A DNA stretch of 64,000 nt, from positions 25,535,395 to 25,599,394 of the forward strand of contig NC_135250.1 of NCBI RefSeq assembly GCF_964204865.1, given 5' to 3'. Positions 13,100 through 23,725 of this stretch are shown here, one piece after another. The notes under the pieces are model-generated. The model made no database searches, was not told the DNA's origin, and worked only from the letters and a program-made list of their open reading frames with translations. How positions within the stretch are numbered: the stretch's first letter is position 1; each line of letters opens with the position of its first letter. This DNA comes from Styela clava (lineage: Eukaryota; Chordata; Ascidiacea; Stolidobranchia; Styelidae). Position numbers and translations under genes: made by a program.

Positions 13100-13470
13100 T
13101 GCGATGATCAAATATATGGGAACGAAGAACAAAACGAAGTAGTATGAGTATGCACTCTGTCACATTATACTACCGGGACCGCCTGACCACCAGATCGCGA
13201 AACCACCACAAGGTTGCACGATTGTTTATTTTGACGACGTCATCGCACACAAAAACGAATCCCTCAAAGCCCACAGAAATTTTTAAAATAAATAAAAGTT
13301 ATAAACTTTTAGCGAACCACTGGAAACCACTGAATATTTCAATGCAATTGGCCTAGTAGTTGAAGAAAAAAAAGATTTTATTCGTAACAACAGTAAAATA
13401 AAGTCTAACAACAACAACAACAACACAATAACAAACCCATCTGAAGTCTACTTTGTGTCCAGTGCATGAT
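13100..13470. mobile_element. Second copy of the GGACACGTAG/TGACGTCA MITE family
   Basis: Shares with 3147-3403 the CAAATATATGG lead-in, a CGACGTCATCGC core, the CACTG...CAATTGG(C/T)C segment and a CAACAACAACAACAACA tract (about 13408-13424). Block C keeps only its left part (57390-57536) and continues with the sequence after 13470, so the right part is missing there. Confidence 0.55.
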
Positions 13471-13686
13471 AAAGTGGGTGCTAATAACGCAAATTTTCTA
13501 ATCGCAGTTGATAATAAAAATAGTTTTACACACACACATATATATCTTAATAGTGAAGAATTTTTATAATTAGTCTAATGGGTTTAATCTTGCGTATATA
13601 TATATTATAATATATTTGAATAAACTCAGTCTGTATAATATAAGTTTGTGTAACAAATTGCCTAAACTTGTGTTTCGATAAGTTAA

Positions 13687-14379
13687 CTAATATTCACACA
13701 AAGGTCCATTTCTTGTCCATCCTAGACCAGCATTGTGCAAACCTTGCATTCTTGACTTTTGGTCCAATTGGGAGGCTAACGCTATCAAGGTCTCTTGTGG
13801 GATAGTACGAGGAAAATCGAAGTGCCAAGGTAAAGTGGGTGGTCTGGCTCCGTTGGAAAGCATCACTTTTTTAGTCTGAAAAATAAAAATGTTTTACCAA
13901 GATATTGGGTTTGTTTTAGACCAGGGCTACTCAACTAGCGGACCGCGGTCCGAATCCGGACCTTTCGAGTATTGGATTCGGACCGCACTTAATTCTACAT
14001 TTCAAATCATTAGCCCCACATTTAAAGTTTCATTTTACAAAATGACTTTTATTGTTTTGAATATATGTGAATAGAACGATAACACCATAGTAAACAATCT
14101 TGATTATCTGGTATCATTATCTGGTCGAGAAAGTGCGCGTTTACGGATGCCGAAATATAATTTCTGGAAATACTGGTCCCAAATAATTTTGAAGTTTTGT
14201 ATGTGGATCTTCGGTAAAAATAGTTGAGTAGCCCTGTTCTGGATTTAAACACTATAGGCAAGAAGTAACGAAATTTGTTAGTCATACTTACTCTTGTGTT
14301 GTAGGTCATTCCAAGCCATACAACAACAGTTCTCGATTCTTTGCGTAAGTATTCAAGTACTAAGTTGTAGTGTTCTAAG
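13687..14379 (-). CDS. Unrecognised gene, last two exons (block A)
   Basis: The terminal exon is 13687-13875 (63 codons, TAG stop, acceptor TTTTCAG). The preceding exon is about 14292-14374 (or to 14379), donor AGA/GTAAGT. Both meet in phase 0. The visible protein includes EYLRKESRTVVVWLGMTYNT, then LPWHFDFPRTIPQ, and ends NGPLCEY. Composition and phases look genuinely coding, but the family is not recognised. The 315-bp hAT-type element 13922-14236 sits in the intron between them. Upstream exons look decayed, so this may be the end of a pseudogene. The terminal exon has the same length and an open frame in block C. Confidence 0.55.
13922..14236. mobile_element. hAT-type MITE, CAGGGCTACTCAACTA ends
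   Basis: Perfect 16-bp inverted ends CAGGGCTACTCAACTA / TAGTTGAGTAGCCCTG. Block C has an empty site here (TTCTAGAT at about 57988), and the flanks in A read TTTTAGAC and TTCTGGAT, a diverged 8-bp target duplication. Confidence 0.85.
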
Positions 14380-14978
14380 CTGTGGCTTCCGTGAGGAAAT
14401 ATAAAAAAAATCAGAAAAATATGAAATCGACCGCGTAAGTAATTAAGTAATTTTGACCATAACAAAACGTTTACTCTAAGTCTGGAATATCTTTATTTTA
14501 AAAACAAGTCATTTGGTTTGTTATTATATTATGAGCTAACTCAAAAATATATTTGAACAACTTCTTGCTGCACCAACTTTGGCGCAAACATTATGAGAAC
14601 GGGTATTTATTGATTCGCTTCCTGCAAAGGCTACAGCGTAATTGAGTCTACTTTAATCAGGCCAACATTTTTGTGAAAATTTCGCAAACTGCGTTACGTC
14701 TTGTTAATGTGTTAGATAGAGTTGAGTTGTTCATTTGAAAGAGTTTGAACCGTAGAATATGAATATTCTTCACTTAAATTGTAGTGAGTAACGAGTGGAA
14801 GTTTAACATGGACTTCAGGTTTTAGACATGAATTTCTCTTTCGAGATTTCAAATCCCAGCAACTTGCGGGAGCAGTATTGCATATTCAGCGGAAATTAGA
14901 CGACTCAAAATATCTTCACACGATCCCACCCTCCTGGTCTTGTAGTAATGTAACCACCGTTCTAAACAAACCAACCGA

Positions 14979-15215
14979 GTTACTCCCGAAGTATGTGAAT
15001 CAAGATGACGGACACTGGAATGTAGTATGTGTGCCAGGTTAGGGGTTGGGCCGTAATTTTATTCCAATTATCCTTATCTTATTTATATTACGAGTTTGAG
15101 GACTAGCCAAGTGACTTCCGTAGTATTTGTACCTGGAACTATGGCCTAACCATATCCTGGTACACATACTACGTTCCGGTGTCCGCCATCTTTGATCACG
15201 TACTTCGGGAGTACC
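14979..15215. mobile_element. Fold-back MITE with about 60-bp inverted repeats
   Basis: Nearly the whole 237-bp element is two long inverted repeats (left arm begins GTTACTCCCGAAGTATGTGA). Target duplications CCAACCGA at 14971-14978 and 15216-15223 are perfect and 8 bp long, pointing to hAT mobilisation. A related copy lies at about 41841-42066. Confidence 0.9.
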
Positions 15216-15261
15216 CCAACCGAGATAGATGAAATTATGCTTTTATATTACTTCGACAAGT

Positions 15262-15850
15262 GAGACATTTGCTGGAGTATCAGGTATTCTGAAGCTAATG
15301 AAGTTTGAATCAGTTTCGAAAAAAGGCTCAAAAACGCCAGTTTTCTAAAATCCAGGCTAAAATGGTGTTATCCAAGAGGCGGAGTCAAAATCTTTGTGAA
15401 GCCGGAATATGGAATCGGCGACAGAGCTATAAGGGGTTCCGCTAACAATTTTATGTAACAAAATATATTTGTACTCCACTCCATTGGAATATACAGAGTT
15501 TTAATAATCCGAATAATTACAAATATCATGAATGAAACAATTGAAGCATTTATAAATAAATCAGAAAAATATCATTTATCATGAAAACAAAATATATATT
15601 TCCTAATATATCCTCAAAACACTTCTTCGTTGATAGAACATAATTGCACCCTAACGGAATGATATATTTGGTCCGGAAAACACGAGTATTGTAACAAAGA
15701 TTTTCCCAATGAGACATTAAAAAATATTGACACAAAAAGAAATGTATGTATATAAAATTGAAAACAACATGTAACAATAAATACAGAGTGATGAAATTAA
15801 TTCGGCCATGATTCCTGTAACTACCAGATTCAAAATGTTTCTCAGGCAAC
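15262..15850 (-). pseudogene. Decayed upstream exons of the unrecognised gene (block A)
   Basis: Minus-strand segment 15262-15455 is similar to an open exon-like stretch in block C (58012-58229), sharing SIFRLHKDFD, but here it breaks into stops and frameshifts after that motif. A second protein-like stretch (CNYVLSTKKCFED, about 15560-15720) is matched in C at 58320-58480 (CNFVLSTKKCFED). Likely remnants of the gene ending at 13687. Function unknown. Confidence 0.4.
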
Positions 15851-16149
15851 AGATTAATGAGATTGAATCCAGATTATTTTTGAAGTTGACTTGTTATTTT
15901 ACAAGTATTACCTATTTTGATATTCAATACCGATAAAACATTTCATAAAAAGATGAAAATTAAATAATGGGTCAATTACGAAATCAACACAAATGACAAT
16001 TTCCATGGGGTCGTTTTTCAATAATAAAGTTTTCGGTTGTGTTATACGATGCATCAAGATATAGAAATCGAATGAAAGATGATAGGATAATTGATTGATA
16101 GGAAAACTCTAAATGGGTAAGATATAGTTTCCTTACTTCATATGCAGGC

Positions 16150-16345
16150 TATAGGTGCATTACTATTCATAATGCTCCGCAGAAGGCTCCTTGAGGAGGA
16201 GTTTTGCCATTTTGGAGGCGAAATTTTGCTTTGTATTCGATATGGTATTGAATAAATAAAGTAGCATGCATAGTGAGTGAGGAATGAAGAGTTCCAAAAT
16301 AGGCATAATCAGGGATTCAGCAAAAAGGTTGGGAACCACTGATTT
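16150..16345. mobile_element. Right end of a hAT-like element
   Basis: Ends in AAAAAGGTTGGGAACCACTG, a typical hAT tip, just past the LRRC8-like stop codon. No matching left tip was found. The same half element lies at 58930-59143 in block C. Confidence 0.5.
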
Positions 16346-16378
16346 AGTCGATTAGGATTCCCGTGGGCGAATAGGGAA

Positions 16379-18124
16379 TTAATCTCTTGCGGTATCACTA
16401 ACGCCCTTGAGCAGCGGTACCCTTTCGGGGTTTTCCGTTGACTGAGGGGAGTTCGAATTACGAATTCTGATCCCAGTGTTAGTAAGTGGATTATGTGATC
16501 TCCTAATATCAGCGTCCCCTATCATTGCGTTCTTCTTTTTTACTTTGTTAATTATAGTCATTAATTTGGAATCATGACTTCTCACATTCTTTTCCAGTGT
16601 TGATAATATATTTTGAGCAAATTCAGCATTTTGGTTACGCTGCACGGGAATATTTGAATCGTTTCCATGCGGAATTGGCTCTTCGGGATGCTGGTCATCA
16701 TTATGTTGAATAAACATTGGCCCCAGATGTTGCTGCGGGTCCAAAATAGTAGGCCTATTTAATTCTTGTTGATCTCGTTGCGGGTCATTAATAGAGGTAG
16801 GTATACATACCATTTCCCCAATTTCAGCCATGTTTCTATTAAACCTTCTTTGACTTCCAGGATCACGGTTATTGATATTTTGATCTCCAGGTTGACGAAC
16901 ATTTAGCTTTGCTGCTGGAGTAAGATCAGTATGATTTTTAAACCATTTTGTAGGTTCGACAATTAACTCTTCCAAACTATTCTCAACTGTTTTTATTCCG
17001 TCGTTGCACAGAAAGATATAAATGTCAGCAAATGTAGCGTCTCCGAAAGTGAGTGCCGTTTTTATATTTTCCTTCATTTTATTCAAAATTTTATCACTTG
17101 AACTTAGTTCTAGTAACCGAATAGTTGATTCGTAAAGACAACGAGAATGTCCACTAAAGTTTCGAATAAAATCATTTTCTTTGCTCTTGTCTTTCACATA
17201 GCAACACGATATAAATTTTCGTGTAAGGATAATTGACAAGACTCCAATGATCAACAGCACAATTGTGAATATTAAATATACGATCGTGTATGGGCACATT
17301 TTCTGTGGAAGCTCGGCTGCACAAATCATTGCTCTCGTCCCAATGGCTGTTACATCTGACGAGGTGAGACTGCAATAGAATGTATTGGAAGCATGGCAAT
17401 GTCCCAGATATAAATATGCGTTTACAAATATTAAAATTGATGCAACAACAGAGGAAGAAATATTTCTAATCATGTAAATTCTAGGGATTGAAAGGTCATC
17501 CGTGTTCTGTAAAGATGAAAAATTCTGTATGAATAAGCATTGTAGCATCCGTTTACGCTCAATCGTATCTGGGCGTTTTGCCAGCTCAATGGCATCTTCA
17601 ATTTCTTTCGCTATTCTACGACAAGGTTCCTTCATGTTGCGTACGACGTCTTCAAATCCCTGTTTAATTTCTTTCCCCTTTATGTCGTCATATATAAAAG
17701 GCATAGTGATGGTGTCTTCAATTTCTTTAGATGTAACGGAACTGCCCATGGCTACATCATCAGTCCGTTTCACTGTCGAAAGTCTCGTGATAACTCTAGG
17801 AAATAGATACCATAGAGAGAAGCAGAAATAGAGTATTGCAGACGCAGAAACAGCGATAATTCCTGCAAACCTTAAAGTAATATCCTGTTGATGATAGCAA
17901 ACACTATTGGCCACCTGTGACTGTGTTGTGCTCATTGTATAGTTTGGCGTCGGATACCTCGGCGTACATTGGGTTGGCTTTGCAGTCAACTCCTCAGATA
18001 TTGCGAGGAATGACGTCACCATCAATCCCCTCATTGCGTATTCTCTGATCTTCTCCCACCAAGGTTTGAATCGAGATTCATCCAGAATATTTGAACCAAA
18101 AATATCTGAAAGACCCACAGACAT
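16379..18124 (-). CDS. LRRC8/pannexin-like four-pass channel protein without leucine-rich repeats
   Basis: A single uninterrupted frame of 581 residues. Residues 19-23 read FKPWW, matching the KPWW signature before TM1 in LRRC8 volume-regulated anion channel subunits. TM1 is about 27-44, TM2 84-107, TM3 221-240 and TM4 279-300. Extracellular loop 1 has C53 and C76; loop 2 has C243, C251, C268 and C277, with C..........G.R...CA, as in LRRC8. The loop between TM2 and TM3 is about 110 residues. After TM4, a segment with ENDF and a CLYE...LLELSS run resembles the LRRC8 linker, but the remaining C-terminus is Q/N/P-rich and polar. No leucine-rich repeat follows, whereas LRRC8 proteins are about 800 residues with many. 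Probably a plasma-membrane channel subunit; ion selectivity cannot be inferred. A TTTAAATATAATC box lies about 35-45 bases upstream of the ATG. Confidence 0.8.
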   Translation of the reverse strand: MSVGLSDIFGSNILDESRFKPWWEKIREYAMRGLMVTSFLAISEELTAKPTQCTPRYPTPNYTMSTTQSQVANSVCYHQQDITLRFAGIIAVSASAILYFCFSLWYLFPRVITRLSTVKRTDDVAMGSSVTSKEIEDTITMPFIYDDIKGKEIKQGFEDVVRNMKEPCRRIAKEIEDAIELAKRPDTIERKRMLQCLFIQNFSSLQNTDDLSIPRIYMIRNISSSVVASILIFVNAYLYLGHCHASNTFYCSLTSSDVTAIGTRAMICAAELPQKMCPYTIVYLIFTIVLLIIGVLSIILTRKFISCCYVKDKSKENDFIRNFSGHSRCLYESTIRLLELSSSDKILNKMKENIKTALTFGDATFADIYIFLCNDGIKTVENSLEELIVEPTKWFKNHTDLTPAAKLNVRQPGDQNINNRDPGSQRRFNRNMAEIGEMVCIPTSINDPQRDQQELNRPTILDPQQHLGPMFIQHNDDQHPEEPIPHGNDSNIPVQRNQNAEFAQNILSTLEKNVRSHDSKLMTIINKVKKKNAMIGDADIRRSHNPLTNTGIRIRNSNSPQSTENPERVPLLKGVSDTARD

Positions 18125-18347
18125 TTTTCAAGACTTCGTGTACTTCTCGGAAGATTATATTTAAAAAAAGCTGACAGCAGTAATTTCCAGACTCACAAAA
18201 ACTAATCAGGTTGATTTTCGTTCAAAGTCAGAAGGCTCTAGCCAACAGACTATTCGTTATTCAAGTAAACAGCTATTTTTCAGCAGCCCCCCTGAGTAGA
18301 GACAGCACGCACATATCACTGAGCAAACTCATCTAAAGCCGCACGAT

Positions 18348-18572
18348 TTATATTGCGAAGAGACAATTATTACCAGTTAGTTCATCTACAATTTTCAAGT
18401 AATTCAAACTGAAATTGTCCAAGATTACTTGGTGTTCTTCATTTGATGTATGCATATTCTCTTTATAAAATCTATAAAGCGGAAATAACCACGCATCCGC
18501 GTTTATTGCTAAGCAAATGTGACGTGATATTGCGATAGACAATGACTGAGTTAAATTGTTGGTTGATTCCAT
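18348..18572 (-). CDS. Possible small protein, 74 residues, unrecognised
   Basis: An ATG-to-stop frame upstream of the LRRC8-like gene, with an even amino-acid composition and helix-like charged segments. No family is recognised. Block C has deleted most of it while keeping both flanks, so it is not conserved between copies. It may be a fragment or chance. Confidence 0.2.
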   Translation of the reverse strand: MESTNNLTQSLSIAISRHICLAINADAWLFPLYRFYKENMHTSNEEHQVILDNFSLNYLKIVDELTGNNCLFAI

Positions 18573-19467
18573 TTTGGTACCTATGAGTTTTCGACTTCGG
18601 CGTCGACAACCGACCGACTCCGGAAAATATTTCTAATACACATCCTCCGTTTTCCGAACGCTGCCGATTTCCAAGATGCTTATATCAGACGCTTTTTATA
18701 TTGATTGCTATTGAATATTTTCATTTTTTAAAGTCATGAAGTCAAATTATATTTGGGGATATAATTATAGATGGGGAAAATTCTAGAAGAGAATAAGTCG
18801 GTCTTTTTTAATAACTCTGAATACTCTAACGTCTGAACAAAATTACTTCAACTCTGGCTGGCTTGTTAGCTAACTCGACGACATAGGTTGGAGAAATACT
18901 TTTTAGTGTGTCGAGTAATATAATTAGGTCAAAAATTCATTTGCTTTTTGCAATTTTAGCTCGAAAAAGGGCGCTCCAGAAGTAGGTGTACCAATATCTG
19001 AAACTGGAGGTAACTAATTTTGTTCATCTATTTTATATCAGGTTGTGTAAAGAGATTGAAACTTATGGGCAAGGGGGTATATTCACTTGGCTAATACAGA
19101 CAGTCGCCGGCTCCCTCGTAATAAAACTAAATCAAGAAAAATTGGAATAAAATTATGGTCCGACCCTAACCTGATACATATGCTACGGTAGTACCGAAAA
19201 TAACCCAGGCTGGTGCCAAGATAAATGTTGTCAAAACCCGATTCATTTTGAATTGATTTTTGAAACTGCGTTGTACTAACACAAAATAGAAATTTCAAGT
19301 TTTTGTGTCAATACGACAGTGACTCAGAATCGACTTATAGCCCGAAACAAACTCGGGAATGCAGTTAATCAATCAACCTTGGAATTGAACTTTAAAATTT
19401 AACTTGAGACTCGGATGACCTGTGACCCGGCCCATACCCAACACTTGCGTAAAGAATCTCTTTAAGG

Positions 19468-19811
19468 CAGGGGTTCTCAACCTGGAGTTGGCGAACCCCA
19501 AGGGGTTCACGCCAAGATTTTTAGGGGTACTTGAATGACAGTCGAGTTTTCGTGTGTTGCTTTTTTTTGTTTATATCCTTTCTAACAAAGAAAGAAAATA
19601 CAAGAGGAAAATAGATACTAGTTGTAACTTAGAGTACATTTTCCCTGATCGTTGCGATTGTGACGCAACAATGTGAAATGCACGGCTTGGCGGTCGTTGC
19701 AGCAAATTGTTAGTCAATATATCACAATTTAGTTTGGGGGTTACTGAGGGTTCGCGTTGTTTGTTTCGTGACACGGGGGGTAATCAACAGAGAAAAGGTT
19801 GAGAACCCCTG
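19468..19811. mobile_element. hAT-type MITE, CAGGGGTTCTCAACCT ends, unit 1
   Basis: Inverted ends CAGGGGTTCTCAACCT / AGGTTGAGAACCCCTG. Flanks CTTTAAGG and GTTCAAGG are a slightly diverged 8-bp target duplication. No transposase frame. Confidence 0.85.
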
Positions 19812-19991
19812 GTTCAAGGCCAAATAATTTGATATAAATTCACATTATATTTGAGGTTTCTTGAGGTTGCCCTTCGGCTGCAACAGTTAATATAAAAAAA
19901 ATGGAAAATTTCAAATGCGAATTTCATACAAATCATTAAATAGTGACTGTTATTGTTTGCTTAGTTTTAAGAAAAATACTTTGATCGAAAC

Positions 19992-20113
19992 CTACCACTG
20001 ATAATTAGTTTCAATAAGCCGCTATCAAAATACCAAACGCAAGAAGCAACCTCCATACCAGGAAATGAGATCTGCGGCTCATAAAGGAAATCATCAAATG
20101 AGATTAAATTAAC
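19992..20113 (-). CDS. Exon-like segment of unknown gene, unit 1
   Basis: A 122-bp stretch with acceptor TTGTTCAG and donor GGTAG/GTTTCG, open in a frame reading SFDDFLYEPQISFPGMEV and then CVWYFDSGLL. Its amino-acid character is protein-like and the splice context is reasonable. The homologous unit 2 segment is also open, while unit 3 has an in-frame TGA. A further short exon-like piece (VSKLKEVKFLN) lies at about 20330-20385. No family recognised, and flanking exons were not identified. Confidence 0.35.
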
Positions 20114-21872
20114 CTGAACAAGCATGAATCTAGAATAAATCAGGCAGTTCATCTATGGCACAAACATTTTGACTCCGTAAATGTTGGCGGTTACTTCAGG
20201 TATTTATTTGACGAGAATGATTTATGTATAAATCGAGCAGTTCATCTATGATACAAATATGGCACATGTAAATAGAAATTTCCAAAAGAATAAATCAAAT
20301 CTGATACAAAAATATACGAGTGCGAATGCGTATCGGAATTCAAAAACTTCACCTCTTTGAGCTTCGAGACGGAGACGACACCCTGAACACCATAAAAGGG
20401 TATTTGCCAAAATACACTTCAATATGAAACAATTTCTGAGAGAGTGACCTTTCTTATAGCAAACTTCTTTAAAAAAACGACGGTGCGTAGTTTTCTACGT
20501 AAGTTGATAGCTACCAGTTCCTTAACCTTTGACCTAGAACCAACACGGAAGTTAAATTCTACATTCTATTTAGGAAAAGACGGATAAATCCCTATCCGTA
20601 GATAATTTATTTGGCAAATACCACCAATCAGAAAAATCGTGTTGGTGACATCAGTAATACTTTTACAGATTATAAACATAATAGAATAGTGAGAGAATCG
20701 GTATTTATTGAATACATTTCTGCAGAAGATATAGAAAAATTGTAATTTAAAATAACTGAGAAAGAATTGCAACACTTAAATTATCAATTTACTAGATATT
20801 ACTTTAAAACTAGTTAGAGTGGGACAAACGTTATATCTTATAGAGTTTGAGTGGTAAAGAAAGGAGATATGGTAGTGAATGTCGAAGAAAAGAAACTTAT
20901 CGTGTAGTTCAATTGTAGCCTAAAATATTTTTTATCTGCCGTAAAAGAATGAGAACCGGAGCTATTATTTTCAAAATATCCTGGCATCGAATTTTGAAAC
21001 AATCAGAGTCAACACAAACAGGGATTCAAAGTGGAATTTAGTTTATTGGGCCGCTTAAAATCCGCAAAGGATTTTTTTCTAGTTAAAACTTCTCTTGTAA
21101 CGCCGGTATTCATACGACATTTAATTCGGTTTCAGAACTTCCTCTGAGTGAACTTGTACATGAAATACTGCGCCCCGGTATCCCATATCTAAATATATCA
21201 TGTCATCTTACATTTTTCACAAAAGTTTAAAATGGATTTTCACAACTCATTAACAATCTCCGGCTGGCTTGTTAGCTAACTCGACGACATAGGTTGGAGA
21301 AATACTTTTTAGTATGTCGAGTAATCTAATTAGGTCAAAAATTCATTTGCTTGTTGCAATTTTAGCTCGGAAAAGCGCGCTCCAGAAGTAGGTGTACCAA
21401 TATCTGAAACTGGAGTTAACTAATTTTGTTCATCTATTTTACATCAAGTTGTGTGAAGAGATTGAAACTTATGGGCAAGGGGGTATATTCACTTGGCTAA
21501 TACAGACAGTCGCCGGCTCCCTCGTAATAAAACTAAATCGAGAAAAATTGGAATAAAATTATGGTCCGACCCTAACCTGATACATATGCTACGGTAGTAC
21601 CGAAAATAACCCAGGCTGGTGCCAAGATAAATGTTGTCAAAACCTGATTCATTTTTAATTGATTTTTGAAACTGCGTTGTACTAACACAAAATAGAAATT
21701 TCAAGTTTTGTGTCAATACGACAGTGACTCAGAATCGACTTATAGCCCGAAACAAACTCGGGAATGCAGTTAATCAATCAACCTTGGAATTGAACTTTAA
21801 AATTTACCTTAAGACTCGGATGACCTGTGACCCGGCCCATACCCAACACTTGCGTAAAGAATCTCTTTAAGG

Positions 21873-22221
21873 CAGGGGTTCTCAACCTGGAGTTGGCGAA
21901 CTCCCAGGGGTTCACGCCATGATTTTTAGGTGTACTTGGATTACAGTCGAGTTTTCGTGTGTTGCTTTTTTTGTTTATATCCTTTCTAACAAAGAAATTA
22001 AATACAAGAGGAAAATAGGTACTAATTGTAACTTAGAGTACATTTTCCCTGATCGTACGTTGTTGCGATTGTGACGCAACAATGTGAAATGCACGGCTTG
22101 GCGGTCGTTGCAACAAATTGTTAGTCAATATAGCACAATTTAGTTTGGGGGTTACTGAGGGTTCGCGTTGTTTGTTTCGTGACTCGGGGGTAATCAACAG
22201 AGAAAAGGTTGAGAACCCCTG
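21873..22221. mobile_element. hAT-type MITE, CAGGGGTTCTCAACCT ends, unit 2
   Basis: Same insertion as 19468-19811, copied by the tandem duplication. Target duplication CTTTAAGG / GTTTAAGG. Confidence 0.85.
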
Positions 22222-22402
22222 GTTTAAGGCAAAATAATTTGATATAAATCCACATTATATTTGAGGTTTCTTGAGGTTGCCCTTCGGCTGCAACAGTTAA
22301 TATAAGAAAAAATTGAAAATTTCAAATGCGAATTTCATACAAATCATTAAATAGTGACTGTTATTGTTTGCTTAGTTTTAAGAAAAATACTTTGATCGAA
22401 AC

Positions 22403-22524
22403 CTCCCACTGATATTTAGTTTCAATAAGCCGCTATCAAAATACCAAACGCAAGAACCAACCTCCATACCAGGAAATGAGATCTGCGGCTCATAAAGAAA
22501 ATCATCAAATGAGATTAAATTAAC
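22403..22524 (-). CDS. Exon-like segment of unknown gene, unit 2
   Basis: Homologue of 19992-20113: same 122-bp length, open frame and GT-AG style borders (donor GGGAG/GTTTCG), with two residue changes (A to G, I to N). May be one exon of a duplicated gene or a mobile-element exon. Confidence 0.35.
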
Positions 22525-23725
22525 CTGAACAAGCATGAATCTAGGATAAACCAGGCAGTTCATCTATGGCACAAACATTTTGACTCCGTAAATGTTGGCG
22601 GTTAATTCAGGTATTTATTTGACGAGAATGATTTTTGTATAAATCGAGCAGTTCATCTATGATACAAATATGGCCCATGTAAATAGAAATTTCCAATAGA
22701 ATAAATCAAATCTGATACTAAAATATACACTGTAACATAGACGAGAGCACATCCAGGTGATGGTTTTTCATAAAATTCAGTTCATTTCGAATGCGTATCG
22801 GAATTCAAAAACTTCACCTCTTTAAGCTTCAAGACGGAGACGCCACCCTGAACACACTATAAAAGGATATTTGCCAAATAGACTTTAATATTAAACGGCT
22901 CTTAGCATTTCAGTGGTCGTCTGTAACTCCACTTAGACATAAAGCTCCTCAATTTTCTAAGAAAGTGACATTGTTTTCAGTAAACTTCTTTGAAAAAGCG
23001 ACGGTGCGTAGTTTTCCACGTAAGTTGATAGCTACCAGTTTCTTAACCTTTGACCTAGAACCAACACGGAAGTTAAATTCTACATTCTATTTAGGAAAAG
23101 ACGGATAAATCCCTATCCGTAGATAATTTATTTGGCAAATACCACCAATCAGAAAATTCGTGTTGGTGACATTAGTAATTGAAATTCTATTATACGGTAA
23201 TTTTAGAAAAAATTACCAAAATACTTTTACAGATTATAAACATAATACAATAGTGAGGAAATCGTTATTTATTGGTTATATTTCTGCAAAAGATACAGAG
23301 AAGTTGAGTTGTTTGTAATTTTTATATTTTTAACTCAAAAGAATTGCAACACTCAAATTTTAATTTTACTAGATATTAATTTAAAACTAGTTAGAGTTAG
23401 TCTAACTTTCTTTTATTATAGAGTTTGAGTGGTAAAAAAAGGAGATATGGTAGTGAATGTCGAAGAAAAGAAACTTATCATGTAGTTCAATTGTAGCCTA
23501 AAATATTGTTTATCGGCCGTAAAAAAATGAGAACCGGAGCTATTATTTTCAAAATATCCTGGCATCGAATTTTGAATCAACCAGAGTCAACACAAACAGG
23601 GATTCGAAATGGAATTTAGTTTATTGGGCCGCTTAAAATCTGCAAAAAATATTTTTCTAGTTAAAACTTCTCTTGTAACTCCGGTATTCATACGACATTT
23701 AATTTGGTTTCAGAACTTTCTTTTA

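Larger units (their letters stand above)
18850..23725. repeat. Tandem duplication of a 2.4-kb unit
   Basis: Unit 1 starts near 18850 (CTGGCTGGCTTGTTAGC), unit 2 near 21258 with the same sequence; the offset is 2,405 bp. They stay alignable to about 21150 and 23725. Both contain the same hAT MITE and exon-like segment, so these predate the tandem event. A third unit begins at about 62550. Confidence 0.9.

Noticed and set aside
17502..17831. 109-codon plus-strand frame, also at 61340-61669
   Set aside because: Antisense shadow of the LRRC8-like coding sequence.
19083..19298. 71-75-codon minus-strand frame repeated in all three 2.4-kb units
   Set aside because: It overlaps half of an inverted-repeat element arm, and its conservation follows from the duplication. 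No splice or domain support.
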